DNA of 64,000 nucleotides from Lachnospiraceae bacterium (GCA_024698345.1 JAILRH010000255.1:18148-82147); one strand, 5' to 3'; numbered from the stretch's first letter, positions 45,838-55,608 are shown. Notes: generated from the letters alone by a model not told the origin. Numbers and translations are program-made.

Positions 45838-46308
45838 ATGATTGATAACAGAAAGAGTAGTTCTGTAGGTTTTTTCTTATTCTTTGCTGTTCTGTTGTTA
45901 GCATCAATTCTGGTAATAGTCTATGGTACAAATGAAAAGAAGAGTCTTTTGTACAGTGCAGAGTATGTTGCAAGAGAGCAGGAAGAAACAATAGATGTCC
46001 AATATTTTGAAATGAATGGAGAGGCCTTTTCTATTGGTGCGAACAGTCAGGGAAAGCCTGTATTTAAAGATCCGGAGGCTGCCCTTGAGGCGTTGAAGGC
46101 GGATTACCAGACAGGAGTTAATCTGATAAAAGAAGAGTTTAAACTTGCGGAGTTAACTGATAAAAGTTATAAAGAGTATTTGAGAAAAGGAAAGAAGATT
46201 TCCAACGGTTCTGAAAATGCGAGAATGCAGGCAGATTTCGTAGTAAAGTTTTTAGAAGTATATGATAACAGTTTTGCTGATGATTACAATATCAAGCTGC
46301 CATATTAA
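45838..46308 (+). CDS. Small membrane-anchored protein of unknown function
   Basis: A 156-residue protein with one N-terminal membrane helix (about 11-30) and a soluble outer domain of about 120 residues, charged and mostly helical. No family recognised. GGAGGTT precedes the ATG. The 219-bp gap before it holds a GCATATTA / TAATATGC hairpin (45691-45718) but no clear promoter. Confidence 0.65.
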   Translation: MIDNRKSSSVGFFLFFAVLLLASILVIVYGTNEKKSLLYSAEYVAREQEETIDVQYFEMNGEAFSIGANSQGKPVFKDPEAALEALKADYQTGVNLIKEEFKLAELTDKSYKEYLRKGKKISNGSENARMQADFVVKFLEVYDNSFADDYNIKLPY

Positions 46309-46389
46309 TAGAGCTTGAGTTGCGAGAATAAACTGGTATTGCTTGAGAATAATAACTGGATTTCGTGATTACAAATTGGAACAATAATT

Positions 46390-46440
46390 ATAAAAGAAGA
46401 AGGCAAGTTGCAATAGTGCACGCTTGCCTTCTTCTTTTAT
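46390..46440. terminator. Perfect 18-bp bidirectional terminator
   Basis: ATAAAAGAAGAAGGCAAG and its exact complement around a 15-nt loop. Both strands end in a T-rich arm, so it can serve the plus-strand gene before it and the minus-strand gene after it. Confidence 0.9.
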
Positions 46441-46444
46441 GGGG

Positions 46445-46481
46445 AAAAACGGTAATCGCCGCAGCGGGTAACTGCGGCGAT
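46445..46481 (-). terminator. Terminator of the minus-strand gene
   Basis: A GC-rich 10-bp stem ATCGCCGCAG / CTGCGGCGAT (46455-46481). Read on the minus strand it is followed by TACCGTTTTT. Confidence 0.75.
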
Positions 46482-46522
46482 CGAAAGGAAATAATTGTAG
46501 TATGGCTAAACTAGTAACCAAG

Positions 46523-46978
46523 TTACTGTGCTTGATAGAAATCATGGGCAAAATACAAATGATTCTTCAACGATCCGTTCATTCTTGATTTGAATGCATC
46601 ATAGTACATTCTTGCGTTCTTTCCATCGAAAATAACATTGCCAATGACAAGTTTGGTTCCATGGAATTTGTTTATGAAATCGCTTATAATACTGTCAATG
46701 ATGCGGGTATCCTTTACATTGGTAACGGCACCGGCTTTGACAAAGCTGTTATTTACAAAAATCATATAGGATAATTCTGTTTGTCCACAGTATATTGTAA
46801 TATTGGCCTGCTGACCTGAATCACTACTTACTTGTTTCTTTTCTTCCGAACCGACTTCGAACTTCCTCGCATCTTTTTTGTAAAAATAGTTCATCATTTT
46901 AAAGTGACTGAATAAATCGATTTCGTTAACCCCAAATTTCTTACTGATTTGCCCAACCATATAGTTTTCTTCAAACAA
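46523..46978 (-). CDS. Hypothetical cytosolic protein
   Basis: A 151-residue soluble protein that I do not recognise. The TTG start at 46978 is fixed by a perfect AAGGAGGTGG six bases before it. The N-terminal part may be a small DNA- or protein-binding helical segment (VGQISKKFGVNEIDLFSHF), and the rest is alpha/beta (ITIYCGQTELSYMIFV, KLVIGNVIFDGKNARMYYDA). No signal peptide or membrane segment. It is a single-gene unit with its own terminator. Confidence 0.7.
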   Translation of the reverse strand: MFEENYMVGQISKKFGVNEIDLFSHFKMMNYFYKKDARKFEVGSEEKKQVSSDSGQQANITIYCGQTELSYMIFVNNSFVKAGAVTNVKDTRIIDSIISDFINKFHGTKLVIGNVIFDGKNARMYYDAFKSRMNGSLKNHLYFAHDFYQAQ

Positions 46979-47279
46979 AACCTACCACCTCCTTATAATT
47001 AAATTCTTGCAGAATAATTTATACATTTCTGTTGCAATGATGTGAACATTTTGTGAACTTTTTGCATAAAAGTGTTTAACGATGTATAAAAACCATTTTA
47101 TTTAACACGGAGTTTAAAAAGAGTGTAAATGAATAGTGATGAATTTTTATTAGATAAATGAATGATAGTAAAATATTACAAGATTAATGAATAATGATGA
47201 ATTCTTATCTGATTGTATAGAATAATATATAAATATGGTGTATGATAGGAAAAGTGTGACACGTGAAAGGAGATTTTCA
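46979..47279. other. Divergent intergenic region with TGTGAAC direct repeat
   Basis: An AT-rich gap between the minus-strand hypothetical gene and the lipoprotein gene. TGTGAAC occurs at 47041-47047 and again at 47052-47058, one helical turn apart, a possible regulator site. The stretch TTTTTATT/GATGAAT also recurs near 47110-47200. No consensus promoter could be fixed. Confidence 0.4.
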
Positions 47280-47792
47280 ATGAGAAATATATTTAAAAGA
47301 ACTGTGGCAGTTTCAATGATTATGATTATGGCGGCGACTACATTGAGTGGATGCAATTCAAATAAGAAGGCTGATGGCAAAAGTAAGGAGACTAAGCAGG
47401 AAATTACAAATCAGGCATTTGTTGACGGAAAGAAAGTTTTTGATGATTATATGAATAGTAAATACAATAAGAAGACTAAGAAAGAGGCTGAAAACATTTA
47501 TTCTTATACTATTAGAGATAAAGAGAAAAATATACTGGTAAAATATGCCTTTGTATATTTGAAATCTGATGAAGAAGCTGATAAATACATTGATAATGTA
47601 TCAGGTGCTTTCTCAGATGATTATGTAAGTGAATATGATGCCGGAGAAAAGGGAGTTGCAATTATCCCTTCAGATGATATAGATTATCCTTCATATATTC
47701 TGACTAAAAAAGGAACAGGTGTATATACTGTTTCATACGAAGATGAGTATGAAGCAGATGCAAAAGAATTTATTGTCGAAGTTACAAAGTAA
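47280..47792 (+). CDS. Lipoprotein of unknown function
   Basis: A 170-residue lipoprotein. ATG 47280 has AAAGGAG 7 nt before it. The signal peptide ends in the lipobox LSGC (C25), so the mature protein is lipid-anchored on the outer face of the membrane. The mature domain is lysine- and aspartate-rich, alpha/beta, and unrecognised. It is followed 28 bp later by the DUF1653 gene, probably on the same transcript. Confidence 0.8.
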   Translation: MRNIFKRTVAVSMIMIMAATTLSGCNSNKKADGKSKETKQEITNQAFVDGKKVFDDYMNSKYNKKTKKEAENIYSYTIRDKEKNILVKYAFVYLKSDEEADKYIDNVSGAFSDDYVSEYDAGEKGVAIIPSDDIDYPSYILTKKGTGVYTVSYEDEYEADAKEFIVEVTK

Positions 47793-47820
47793 TATTATTT
47801 TATTCAAAGGGAATTATAAA

Positions 47821-48333
47821 ATGAGCAGAGTAAAAATAATAAAGAAAAAAACTGATTATTCACTCGAGTATGTCGTTGGTGAAGAGTATGAGGTTGATAC
47901 TACGTGGTATGGTGGAGTGAATATAATAGGTAAGAGTGGAATTCCGGTTCCTGTTGAAAAGGATGAATATATTTTAATAGAAGAAACAGGTGCTTCGGAA
48001 AATGTTGAAAACTCAGATTTTTCAGACAAAACTCATTATTCAGATGGCGAAAATAAAACTGCTTTTATGAATAATGATAGAGATATAACCGTTGGCGATA
48101 TAGTGAGACATTTTAAAAGGGAATGGATTAAAGAAGACAATTCTGAGTATTATTACAAGGTATTGGCATTTGCCAGCCATACCGAAACAGGAGAGAGACT
48201 TGTAATTTATCAGGGGATGTATCCGCCTTTTAAGGTGTGCGCAAGACCGTATGACATGTTTATGTCTGAAGTTGACAGAGAAAAATATCCGGATGTAAAA
48301 CAAAAATATAGATTTGAAAAAGTAGAACTATAG
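47821..48333 (+). CDS. DUF1653 domain protein
   Basis: A 170-residue protein. The C-terminal half (about 92-168) is DUF1653: [31 protein letters not shown] and [17 protein letters not shown]. The N-terminal half (about 1-60) looks like a small beta domain of the DUF-type found before it in related proteins, joined by an acidic linker. ATG 47821 is preferred over the in-frame upstream ATG inside the lipoprotein gene. The function of DUF1653 is not established. The last codons are part of a tandem repeat that continues past the stop. Confidence 0.85.
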   Translation: MSRVKIIKKKTDYSLEYVVGEEYEVDTTWYGGVNIIGKSGIPVPVEKDEYILIEETGASENVENSDFSDKTHYSDGENKTAFMNNDRDITVGDIVRHFKREWIKEDNSEYYYKVLAFASHTETGERLVIYQGMYPPFKVCARPYDMFMSEVDREKYPDVKQKYRFEKVEL

Positions 48334-48465
48334 ATTTTGGAAAGTAGAACTATAGATTTTGGAAAGTAGAACTATAGATTTGAGAATATTATAACTATAG
48401 ATTAGGAAAAGAAAACGATAGATTAGGAAGAGAAGAACTATAGATTTGGGAATGCTAGAAATACA
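48307..48465 (+). repeat. 22-bp tandem repeat derived from the end of the DUF1653 gene
   Basis: About seven units with a 22-23 bp period, starting at 48307, 48329, 48351, 48373, 48396, 48418 and 48439. Each begins near TATAGATTT; the first holds the gene's last codons and the second begins at its stop. Later copies are progressively degenerate. Confidence 0.88.
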
Positions 48466-48593
48466 ACCGGAAAAATGTAGTTAAATTGACATATAATTAT
48501 ATAAAATATGAAAATATTTCAAATATTTGTTATACATAATGTTATATATCTCTTTAAAATTGTGAAAAAAGTGTATAAAAATATTTCAATCCC

Positions 48594-48622
48594 TTGTCTT
48601 TTTATTATAAATAGTGCATAAT
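48594..48622 (+). promoter_or_regulatory. Promoter of the glucanase gene
   Basis: TTGTCT (48594-48599), a 17-nt spacer and CATAAT (48617-48622). The start is near 48629 and the leader about 80 nt. The DNA between the 22-bp array and this site is AT-rich with no gene. Confidence 0.6.
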
Positions 48623-48707
48623 GTAGATGATATGGTTTGAGCGGATTTCAACTTAATATTATCCAATCACAAAGCGAAGAGAAAAAGAATTGAAAGGGAG
48701 AAAGAAA

Positions 48708-51680
48708 ATGAGAGATATTTTCAAATTTGGAAGACGTTTAGTGTCTTCTGTATGTGCTATGGCACTTGTGGTAACTATGAGCGGACCTATCTACAAGACT
48801 CAGGCTGCTTCAGTTTCTGTAGAGATTAACGGTTACCAGATTAGTACATCTTGGGAAGGGTACAGAACAATTTATTCTATAGCTGATTCATCTAACTCAG
48901 TTGCAAGTTGCGGATTATTATACGGACTTTCAGATGAGGTTTCAGCATCACAGATGGTAGTAAACAGTTCAAGTTCAAGAGTTTACGATTATCAGGCAAC
49001 ATCTGCCGGAATTCTTTCAAAGAATTACAGTAAATTAAATAACTCAGTTAGCCGTGCAATGACAATGAAGTTCATTAAGACAGCTGACTTTTACAATGCA
49101 GGTATTTTGGTAAGAGCATACGCGAAGTTAAAAGATGGAAGCGTATCTTACAGTACATGTCAGACAGTAAACGTATTTGGTGTTGCTGATTATTTATATC
49201 AGAACTTAAAGATGCAAAACAGCAGCGCTCACGCTTACGTTTACAATGAGATTCTTAAAATAGCAAATCCAAATTATCAGACAGTTGATTATGACTGGAA
49301 TGATGATGTATACGCTCCTGGCGGAGATGTAGCAACAGAAGTATCAGTTGAGACAGAGGCTCCAACACAGGCTCCAACACAGGCTCCAACAGAAGCTCCA
49401 ACACAGGCTCCTGGTGGTTCTTACACAACAGCAACAGTTAATGAGTGGGGACATGTTGATAAATGGGGCGCATATTTTGGAAACTGGGCTGGAACAGCTA
49501 CAGGAGAATATAAATATGAAAACGGTACTTTCTTTGTAAAAGTAGATTCAAATGACAAGAGTGACTGGTTAGTTCAGGGAAGTTATGAGTCAACAGTTTC
49601 TTCTGGAAAGACATACAAAGTATCAGTTGATGTTAAGTCAAACAAGGCAGCATCATTCCTTATGAAGGAAGACGTTTCTAACGAGAACAATAGTTCAACA
49701 TTTGTTAACGCAAGTGTTTCAGCAAATGCAAAGAAGACAATAACAGGAACATTCCCTGTTTCATCAAACAGTATCAAAGTAATGTTCAATCTTGGACAGG
49801 TTGATGCAGGAACTATTCTTGAATTTAGCAATGTTAAGATTGAAGAAGTTCAGGGACAGGTTGTAACAGAAGCTCCAACACAGGCACCTACAACTAAGCC
49901 TGCACAGTCTGGAAACGGACCTGAAGCTCCTGTAGGATTAACATTTGCTGGAAATGCAGATCTTCCATACTACTTTGCATGGGCTGCATCTGATGGTGTT
50001 ACATATAACTTCTATATTGATGGAACAAAGGTTGCACAGGGAATCACAGGTGGTGCATATAATGCAGCACAGCATTCAGGATACTTTACAGCAGGTGAGC
50101 ACACAATCGGAATCACAGCTGTTAACGGAAACGGTGAGTCAGCACTCACAACAATCAAGCATACATTTGAAACTAATGGTCCTTCACAGCAGCAGACATC
50201 AGCTCAGGTTGAAAATCCAACAGTTCCTGATGTAAATGGTGACTATGAAGAAGATGCATCAATCGAGAAACCATTTGGTATGGTATTATCATCACCAAAG
50301 GATGGTTATGTAAATGTAGTTTGGGGAGCTGGTTCAGTTAACTGCTACAATGTATATGTTGACGGTGAGAGAAGAAGAACAGCAGTACCTGCATCAAGCA
50401 TTACAATGCCTGTATACTTCCAGGGTACTCATTCAGTTTCAATCAGAACATTATCAAATGGAAAAGAATCACAGCCTACAACACTTACAATTCAGATTAA
50501 CGGCGTTGGAGAGAGAGAGACAGAGGCTCCGACAGTTCCTGCTAACTTAAGACCACAGGTTAGATACAATTACCAGAGTGATAAGATTCTTATCCAGCTT
50601 AACAACAAGACAAACGGTGCATATAGAGATGATGAGATTTATTGGTGCTTATTCGGTATGGATAAACAGGACAGAATGTGTTATGTAGATACAAACGGTA
50701 ACCTTATTCCTGGTTCAGTTAGTCTTAACACAGCATCAATCGGTAATAGAGAGTACGCTCCTATTATCTGCCATAAGCTTTCTGAGAGTGATCACTTCTA
50801 CATCGGATCAATCAACTCAGGACGTATGTACATCAGTTACGGTAAGCCAATGTATATCGCATTCAATCAGTCAGCAGACGGACATGTAGGATACGGCGGA
50901 CCTGACCTTAACAACACATCAGATCCAAATGCAAATACATTATATGAATTTGAAGAATTTACTATTGATGGTAAGTTCTACTGGGGAAATACAACAAGAG
51001 TAGATTACTTCTGTTTCCCAACTGTAACAAGATTATTAGGACATACACAGTACACAACATATGATAAGACAGTAGGTGATATGGACTCACGTGCAGATAC
51101 ATTTGCAGCATTCAGAGCTACAGCACCTGCAGCATTCCAGTCATTAGTAACAGATCAGAGAATCATGGCTCCATGTAAGACAACATTTAATGAGGGTCAG
51201 ATTTACGGAAATTACTTCGACGGATACATCAACCAGTTCTGGGCAAAATATGCTAACGAAGATTTAGTAATCAACTTAGAACAGGGATCATATATTGGTA
51301 GAGTATATGGTAACAGAATGCAGTTCCACAGAAATGGTGACAGCACAATCTACTATGTAGACAAGCCATCTACACAGGATGTTCTCGAAGGAAGAGGAGC
51401 ATTCAACAGAGAAAGTGACCCAAGTAAATCGGTTGTTGAAAAAGCTATCGAAGCTCAGCTTTGTGCAGCATTCAACAGAGGTGTTGCTACATCACCAGCT
51501 GATTACTATGATATTTCTAAGTACTACAAGAATGACATTAACAACTTCTATGCTGGATTCATGCATGAACATTCATTTGTAGGTCTTGCATACGGATTCT
51601 GTTACGATGATGTAAATGATCAGAGTACATTACTTCAGACAAACGATGCAGACGCATTAATTGTTGACCTTAAGTGGTAA
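48708..51680 (+). CDS. Secreted multidomain GH64-like beta-1,3-glucanase
   Basis: A 990-residue exported enzyme. ATG 48708 follows AAAGGGAG. A signal peptide (1-34, ending QAA) precedes an unassigned N-terminal domain (35-200), a Pro/Thr linker of PTQA repeats (218-235), and a CBM4/9-like carbohydrate-binding domain (245-380). A second PT linker, two Fn3-like units (about 405-495, 515-600) and a C-terminal GH64/thaumatin-like domain (about 610-990) follow. GH64 features are LLNNKT-type strands, SGRMYISYGKPMYIAF, DPNANTLYEFEEFTIDG and TTRVDYFCFP. The family cleaves beta-1,3-glucans such as laminarin and yeast glucan. No wall anchor. A strong terminator follows; it is a single-gene unit. Confidence 0.85.
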   Translation: MRDIFKFGRRLVSSVCAMALVVTMSGPIYKTQAASVSVEINGYQISTSWEGYRTIYSIADSSNSVASCGLLYGLSDEVSASQMVVNSSSSRVYDYQATSAGILSKNYSKLNNSVSRAMTMKFIKTADFYNAGILVRAYAKLKDGSVSYSTCQTVNVFGVADYLYQNLKMQNSSAHAYVYNEILKIANPNYQTVDYDWNDDVYAPGGDVATEVSVETEAPTQAPTQAPTEAPTQAPGGSYTTATVNEWGHVDKWGAYFGNWAGTATGEYKYENGTFFVKVDSNDKSDWLVQGSYESTVSSGKTYKVSVDVKSNKAASFLMKEDVSNENNSSTFVNASVSANAKKTITGTFPVSSNSIKVMFNLGQVDAGTILEFSNVKIEEVQGQVVTEAPTQAPTTKPAQSGNGPEAPVGLTFAGNADLPYYFAWAASDGVTYNFYIDGTKVAQGITGGAYNAAQHSGYFTAGEHTIGITAVNGNGESALTTIKHTFETNGPSQQQTSAQVENPTVPDVNGDYEEDASIEKPFGMVLSSPKDGYVNVVWGAGSVNCYNVYVDGERRRTAVPASSITMPVYFQGTHSVSIRTLSNGKESQPTTLTIQINGVGERETEAPTVPANLRPQVRYNYQSDKILIQLNNKTNGAYRDDEIYWCLFGMDKQDRMCYVDTNGNLIPGSVSLNTASIGNREYAPIICHKLSESDHFYIGSINSGRMYISYGKPMYIAFNQSADGHVGYGGPDLNNTSDPNANTLYEFEEFTIDGKFYWGNTTRVDYFCFPTVTRLLGHTQYTTYDKTVGDMDSRADTFAAFRATAPAAFQSLVTDQRIMAPCKTTFNEGQIYGNYFDGYINQFWAKYANEDLVINLEQGSYIGRVYGNRMQFHRNGDSTIYYVDKPSTQDVLEGRGAFNRESDPSKSVVEKAIEAQLCAAFNRGVATSPADYYDISKYYKNDINNFYAGFMHEHSFVGLAYGFCYDDVNDQSTLLQTNDADALIVDLKW

Positions 51681-51703
51681 TGAATTTATAATAATAAATG
51701 GAG

Positions 51704-51733
51704 TGTCCCAGGGCATTGCCCTGGGACATTTTT
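51704..51733 (+). terminator. Rho-independent terminator
   Basis: TGTCCCAGGGC / GCCCTGGGACA with a 3-nt loop and a T run; 23 bp after the glucanase gene. Confidence 0.95.
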
Positions 51734-51874
51734 ATGTGTTATTCACTGGGAACCAAGGTGTAGCAGATTTTGCTAATTGTGAGAATTTCTTAAACCAGGT
51801 AGTTTCTGATTTGAATTCTTAAACCTTAGGATATTTTAAAAACTTGGAGAATAACAATTGAGGAGGAACTATAA

Positions 51875-53671
51875 ATGAAGAAAGAATACGTTATGGGAAA
51901 TGGAGCTATAGCTCTAGGGGCTATGGCTGCAGGTGTAAATGTTGTTGCGGGATATCCGGGAACACCATCATCTGAGATTATTGAGACAATTTCTAAGTAT
52001 AATAACGGGGATATTCATCTTGAGTGGTCTATTAATGAGAAGGCAGCCATGGAAGTTGCAGCCGCAGCAGCATATACAGGTGCAAGAACTATGGTTACCA
52101 TGAAGCAGGTAGGACTTAATGTCGCTTCGGATCCGCTTATGTCATTGGCATATGTTGGAGTAAAAGGCGGAATGGTTGTGGTTTCAGCGGATGATCCGGG
52201 ACCTATTTCTTCTCAGACAGAGCAGGATACGAGACTCTTTGGAAGTTTTTGTAAGATTCCGGTTTTTGATCCTTCCACACCGGAGGAAGCTTTTGAGATG
52301 ATTCAAGATGCATTTGAATATTCTGAAAAATATAAGACACCTGTATTGTTCAGACCAACAACAAGAGTTTGCCATGGTTATGCTTCAATTGAAGTGGCTG
52401 AAAGTTATGATACGAAAAAGCACGGAGATTTTGAAAAGGATTCATCTAAATGGGTTATTTTCCCAAGATTGTCTTTTGAAAATCATGCCATGATAGAGAA
52501 GAGAAATCCAAAGATTGGTGCGGATTTTTCTGAGTATAAATACAATAGTGTAAGAGGTAACGGCAAGAAAGCTGTATTTGCAGGAGGAATCAGTTACGCT
52601 TATGCAATGGAATATCTTAAGGATAAAGATGATGTCAAGGTGTGCAAGATTGGAACACCATTCCCATTCCCTGAGGATTTTGTGCTTAGGGTATTAGAGG
52701 GAGTGGAAGAGGTTTTGTGTTTCGAAGAACTTCATCCGTTTATTGAGGAAGAACTTTTAAAACTTGTAGGAAAACATCACCTTAATATAAAAATAAGAGG
52801 AAAACACACAGGAGATGTTGCACTCAGCGGTGAGAATTCATCTGAATCTGCAAGAGAGGTTATTAGTTCGTTCCTTGGTCTTTCTGATTCTTGTGAGCAG
52901 ATAGACCTAAGTGATATGCCAAAACTTCCTGTCAGACCGCCGGTGCTTTGCGCAGGTTGTCCCCACAGAGCATCTTTCTATGCCGTAAAGGAAGCGATGA
53001 AAGGTAAAAAGGCTATTTTTTGTGGAGATATAGGCTGTTACACATTAGGTAATGCGATGCCACTTGACATGGTGGACACTTGTCTTTGCATGGGTGCCGG
53101 AATAACTATGGCTCAGGGATTTAACTGGACACATGATGATTGTACTAATTTTGCCTTTGTCGGAGATTCGACTTTCTTTGCGTCAGGAATGACAGGTGTT
53201 GCAAATGCGCTCTACAATGAAGCAGACATGATACTTTGCGTTCTTGACAACTCGACCACAGCAATGACAGGTCACCAGCCTCATCCAGGTACCGGAAGGA
53301 ATATGATGGGCGATGTGGTTGACAAGATTAGCATTCAAAGTGTTCTTGAAGGTATGGGAGTTAAGAAGATTGAGACTGTTGATCCTCTTGATTTTGAAAA
53401 AGCAGTTAATGTTGTAAAAGAATGCGCAGAAATGAAAGGCGTTAAGGCCATTATATTCAAATCGCCATGTATTGCCATTGTCAAATCAGATAAGAAGATG
53501 ACAATCAGTGATAAATGTATCAACTGTAAGAAGTGCATCAGGGAGATTGGATGTCCGGCTCTTATTACAGTTGACGGACAGGTTACAATTGACAGCAGCC
53601 TGTGTACAGGATGCGGGCTTTGCAGTCATATCTGCCCGGTAAAAGCTATAGGAGGTGAGTGCAATGAATAA
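51875..53671 (+). CDS. iorA: Indolepyruvate:ferredoxin oxidoreductase, alpha subunit
   Basis: A 598-residue TPP enzyme subunit that oxidatively decarboxylates aryl pyruvates (indole-, phenyl-, hydroxyphenyl-pyruvate) to aryl-acetyl-CoA, passing electrons to ferredoxin. The N-terminal GYPGTPSSEI and NEKAAMEVAAAAAYTGART belong to the pyrimidine domain, CAGCPHRASFYAVKEA and VGDSTFF to the TPP domain. The C-terminus has two 4Fe-4S clusters (CINCKKCIREIGCP and CTGCGLCSHICP). GAGGAGGAAC precedes the ATG. It overlaps iorB by 8 bp. Confidence 0.96.
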   Translation: MKKEYVMGNGAIALGAMAAGVNVVAGYPGTPSSEIIETISKYNNGDIHLEWSINEKAAMEVAAAAAYTGARTMVTMKQVGLNVASDPLMSLAYVGVKGGMVVVSADDPGPISSQTEQDTRLFGSFCKIPVFDPSTPEEAFEMIQDAFEYSEKYKTPVLFRPTTRVCHGYASIEVAESYDTKKHGDFEKDSSKWVIFPRLSFENHAMIEKRNPKIGADFSEYKYNSVRGNGKKAVFAGGISYAYAMEYLKDKDDVKVCKIGTPFPFPEDFVLRVLEGVEEVLCFEELHPFIEEELLKLVGKHHLNIKIRGKHTGDVALSGENSSESAREVISSFLGLSDSCEQIDLSDMPKLPVRPPVLCAGCPHRASFYAVKEAMKGKKAIFCGDIGCYTLGNAMPLDMVDTCLCMGAGITMAQGFNWTHDDCTNFAFVGDSTFFASGMTGVANALYNEADMILCVLDNSTTAMTGHQPHPGTGRNMMGDVVDKISIQSVLEGMGVKKIETVDPLDFEKAVNVVKECAEMKGVKAIIFKSPCIAIVKSDKKMTISDKCINCKKCIREIGCPALITVDGQVTIDSSLCTGCGLCSHICPVKAIGGECNE

Positions 53672-54245
53672 AGATATTTTAGTTTGCGGTGTTGGCGGAC
53701 AGGGTACTGTACTTGCATCTAAGCTTATAGCTTCTGCAGCTATGGACAACGGCGAAGTTGTTCATTCAGCAGAAACTATCGGAATGGCTCAGAGAGGTGG
53801 CTCAGTTACAAGTCATATCCGAATTGGAGATGAAATATACTCACCACTTATTCCAAAGGGACATGCTGATATGATAATTGCATTTGAACCTGCTGAAGCT
53901 GTTAGAAATCTTTCTTATCTAAAAAAAGATGGAATAGTTATAGTAAATAAACAGCCGGTCAAACCTGTTACTGAATCATTACAGGATACAGGTTACGATG
54001 GAGTTGAGATGATAGAATATATGCAGAAAAAATGTGAATGTATCGTTGTTGACGCAAAGTCTATCTGTGAGCCCCTTGGTTCGTCTAAGTTTTTCAATGT
54101 TGCTATTTTAGGAGTTGCTGTTGGAAGTGGTAAACTTGGAATCAGCAAAGAGTGGATGGTCAAGCAGATTGAGACAAGAGTTAACGCGAAGTTTGTTGAG
54201 AAGAATATGCAGGCATTTGAAGCAGGAATTAAAGTTGTTCAGTAA
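53664..54245 (+). CDS. iorB: Indolepyruvate:ferredoxin oxidoreductase, beta subunit
   Basis: A 193-residue gamma/beta-type subunit of the 2-oxoacid oxidoreductase superfamily (VCGVGGQGTVLASKL; ETIGMAQRGGSVTSHIRIG; PKGHADMIIAFEPAEAVRN). ATG 53664 is set by GGAGGTGA five bases upstream and inside the end of iorA, so the two subunits are made together. A possible weak promoter (TTGAAA ... TATAAT, 54279-54309, 19-nt spacer) lies before paaK copy 2. Confidence 0.95.
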   Translation: MNKDILVCGVGGQGTVLASKLIASAAMDNGEVVHSAETIGMAQRGGSVTSHIRIGDEIYSPLIPKGHADMIIAFEPAEAVRNLSYLKKDGIVIVNKQPVKPVTESLQDTGYDGVEMIEYMQKKCECIVVDAKSICEPLGSSKFFNVAILGVAVGSGKLGISKEWMVKQIETRVNAKFVEKNMQAFEAGIKVVQ

Positions 54246-54340
54246 AGTGAAAAATGCATTCTTTATTATGGTAATTATTTGAAAAAAAGATATATATTAT
54301 TTTTATAATTTACGATATGGACTGAAAGGAGAATTTTAGT

Positions 54341-55582
54341 ATGAAACCAAATACAGAACAGTTAAAACTGATTGATGCGCAGATTAAGCGCCTCATTAAG
54401 ACAGACAGTTATTACGGAAAAATGTACAGAGAACTTGGAATTGACAAGGTTGAGTCTTTTGAAGATTTTAAAAAGATTCCATTTTCAAGTAAGGAGGATT
54501 TGAGAAATGCTTATCCACTTGGAATTCAGGCAGTTCCTGATGAAGAAGTTGTAAGAATTCATTCATCGTCAGGTACAACAGGAAAACCGGTTATTATTCC
54601 TTACACAAAGAAGGATGTTGAAGACTGGGCTACAATGTTTGCAAGATGCTATGAGATGGCAGGTATTACAAAGAATGACAGAATTCATATTACTCCGGGA
54701 TATGGTCTTTGGACCGCCGGTATCGGATTTCAGGCAGGTTGTGAAAAATTAGGTGCTATGGCAATTCCTATGGGACCGGGTAATACAGAGAAACAGTTAC
54801 AGATGATGCAGGATTTAGGTTCCACTGTATTGACAGCAACATCTTCTTATGCACTTTTACTTGCTGAGGAAATCAATAAGAGAGGACTCAAGGACAAGAT
54901 TAAACTTAAAAAAGGTGTAATCGGTTCAGAGAGATGGAGTGAGAAAAAACGTGAGTATATCGCAAATGAACTTGGAATCGAACTTTATGATATCTATGGA
55001 CTGACAGAAATTTATGGACCTGGAATTGGCGTAAATTGTGATAAGAATGAAGGAATTCATTATTGGGATGATTATCTTTACATTGAAATAATTGATCCTA
55101 AGACAGGAGAGCAGGTTGAAGACGGTGAAGAGGGAGAAATTGTTATCACAACAATGGTAAAAGAAGGCGCACCTCTCATCAGATTCAGAACACATGATAT
55201 TTCAAGAATTATTCCTAAGAAATGTTCATGTGGAAGTGAATTTCCAATGCTTGATATTATCAAGGGAAGAAGTGACGACATGTTCAAAGTACACGGCGTA
55301 AACATGTTCCCAAGTCAGGTAGAAGAACTTCTTCAGAAATTTGACGGCGTACTCAGCGAGTACAGCATCAATATTGCTCATGATGAGACAAAGAACAAAG
55401 ACGTAATGCTTCTTACAGTAGAGGCAGAAGGTAGAGTAGATTTCGAACAGACAGCAAAAGAAATCAGAGATATGTTCAAAGCGATAATCGGAGTTACTCC
55501 AAAGGTAACAGTAGTGCCAATCAATACACTTCCAAGAAGTGAGAAGAAGACACAGAGAGTAATCGATCACAGAGAACAGTAG
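54341..55582 (+). CDS. paaK: Phenylacetate-CoA ligase family (PaaK), copy 2
   Basis: A 413-residue adenylate-forming enzyme with HSSSGTTGKPV, YGLTEIYGPG and CSCGSEFPML. It is about 20 residues shorter than copy 1 at the N-terminus. Lying behind iorAB, it probably recovers ATP from aryl-acetyl-CoA as the aryl acid is released (phenylacetate, indoleacetate), or activates the acid for the reverse path. AAAGGAG precedes ATG 54341. A terminator lies about 200 bp on, beyond a tandem repeat. Confidence 0.93.
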   Translation: MKPNTEQLKLIDAQIKRLIKTDSYYGKMYRELGIDKVESFEDFKKIPFSSKEDLRNAYPLGIQAVPDEEVVRIHSSSGTTGKPVIIPYTKKDVEDWATMFARCYEMAGITKNDRIHITPGYGLWTAGIGFQAGCEKLGAMAIPMGPGNTEKQLQMMQDLGSTVLTATSSYALLLAEEINKRGLKDKIKLKKGVIGSERWSEKKREYIANELGIELYDIYGLTEIYGPGIGVNCDKNEGIHYWDDYLYIEIIDPKTGEQVEDGEEGEIVITTMVKEGAPLIRFRTHDISRIIPKKCSCGSEFPMLDIIKGRSDDMFKVHGVNMFPSQVEELLQKFDGVLSEYSINIAHDETKNKDVMLLTVEAEGRVDFEQTAKEIRDMFKAIIGVTPKVTVVPINTLPRSEKKTQRVIDHREQ

Positions 55583-55608
55583 AGAAAAGCATGATATTAT
55601 AGAAAAGT

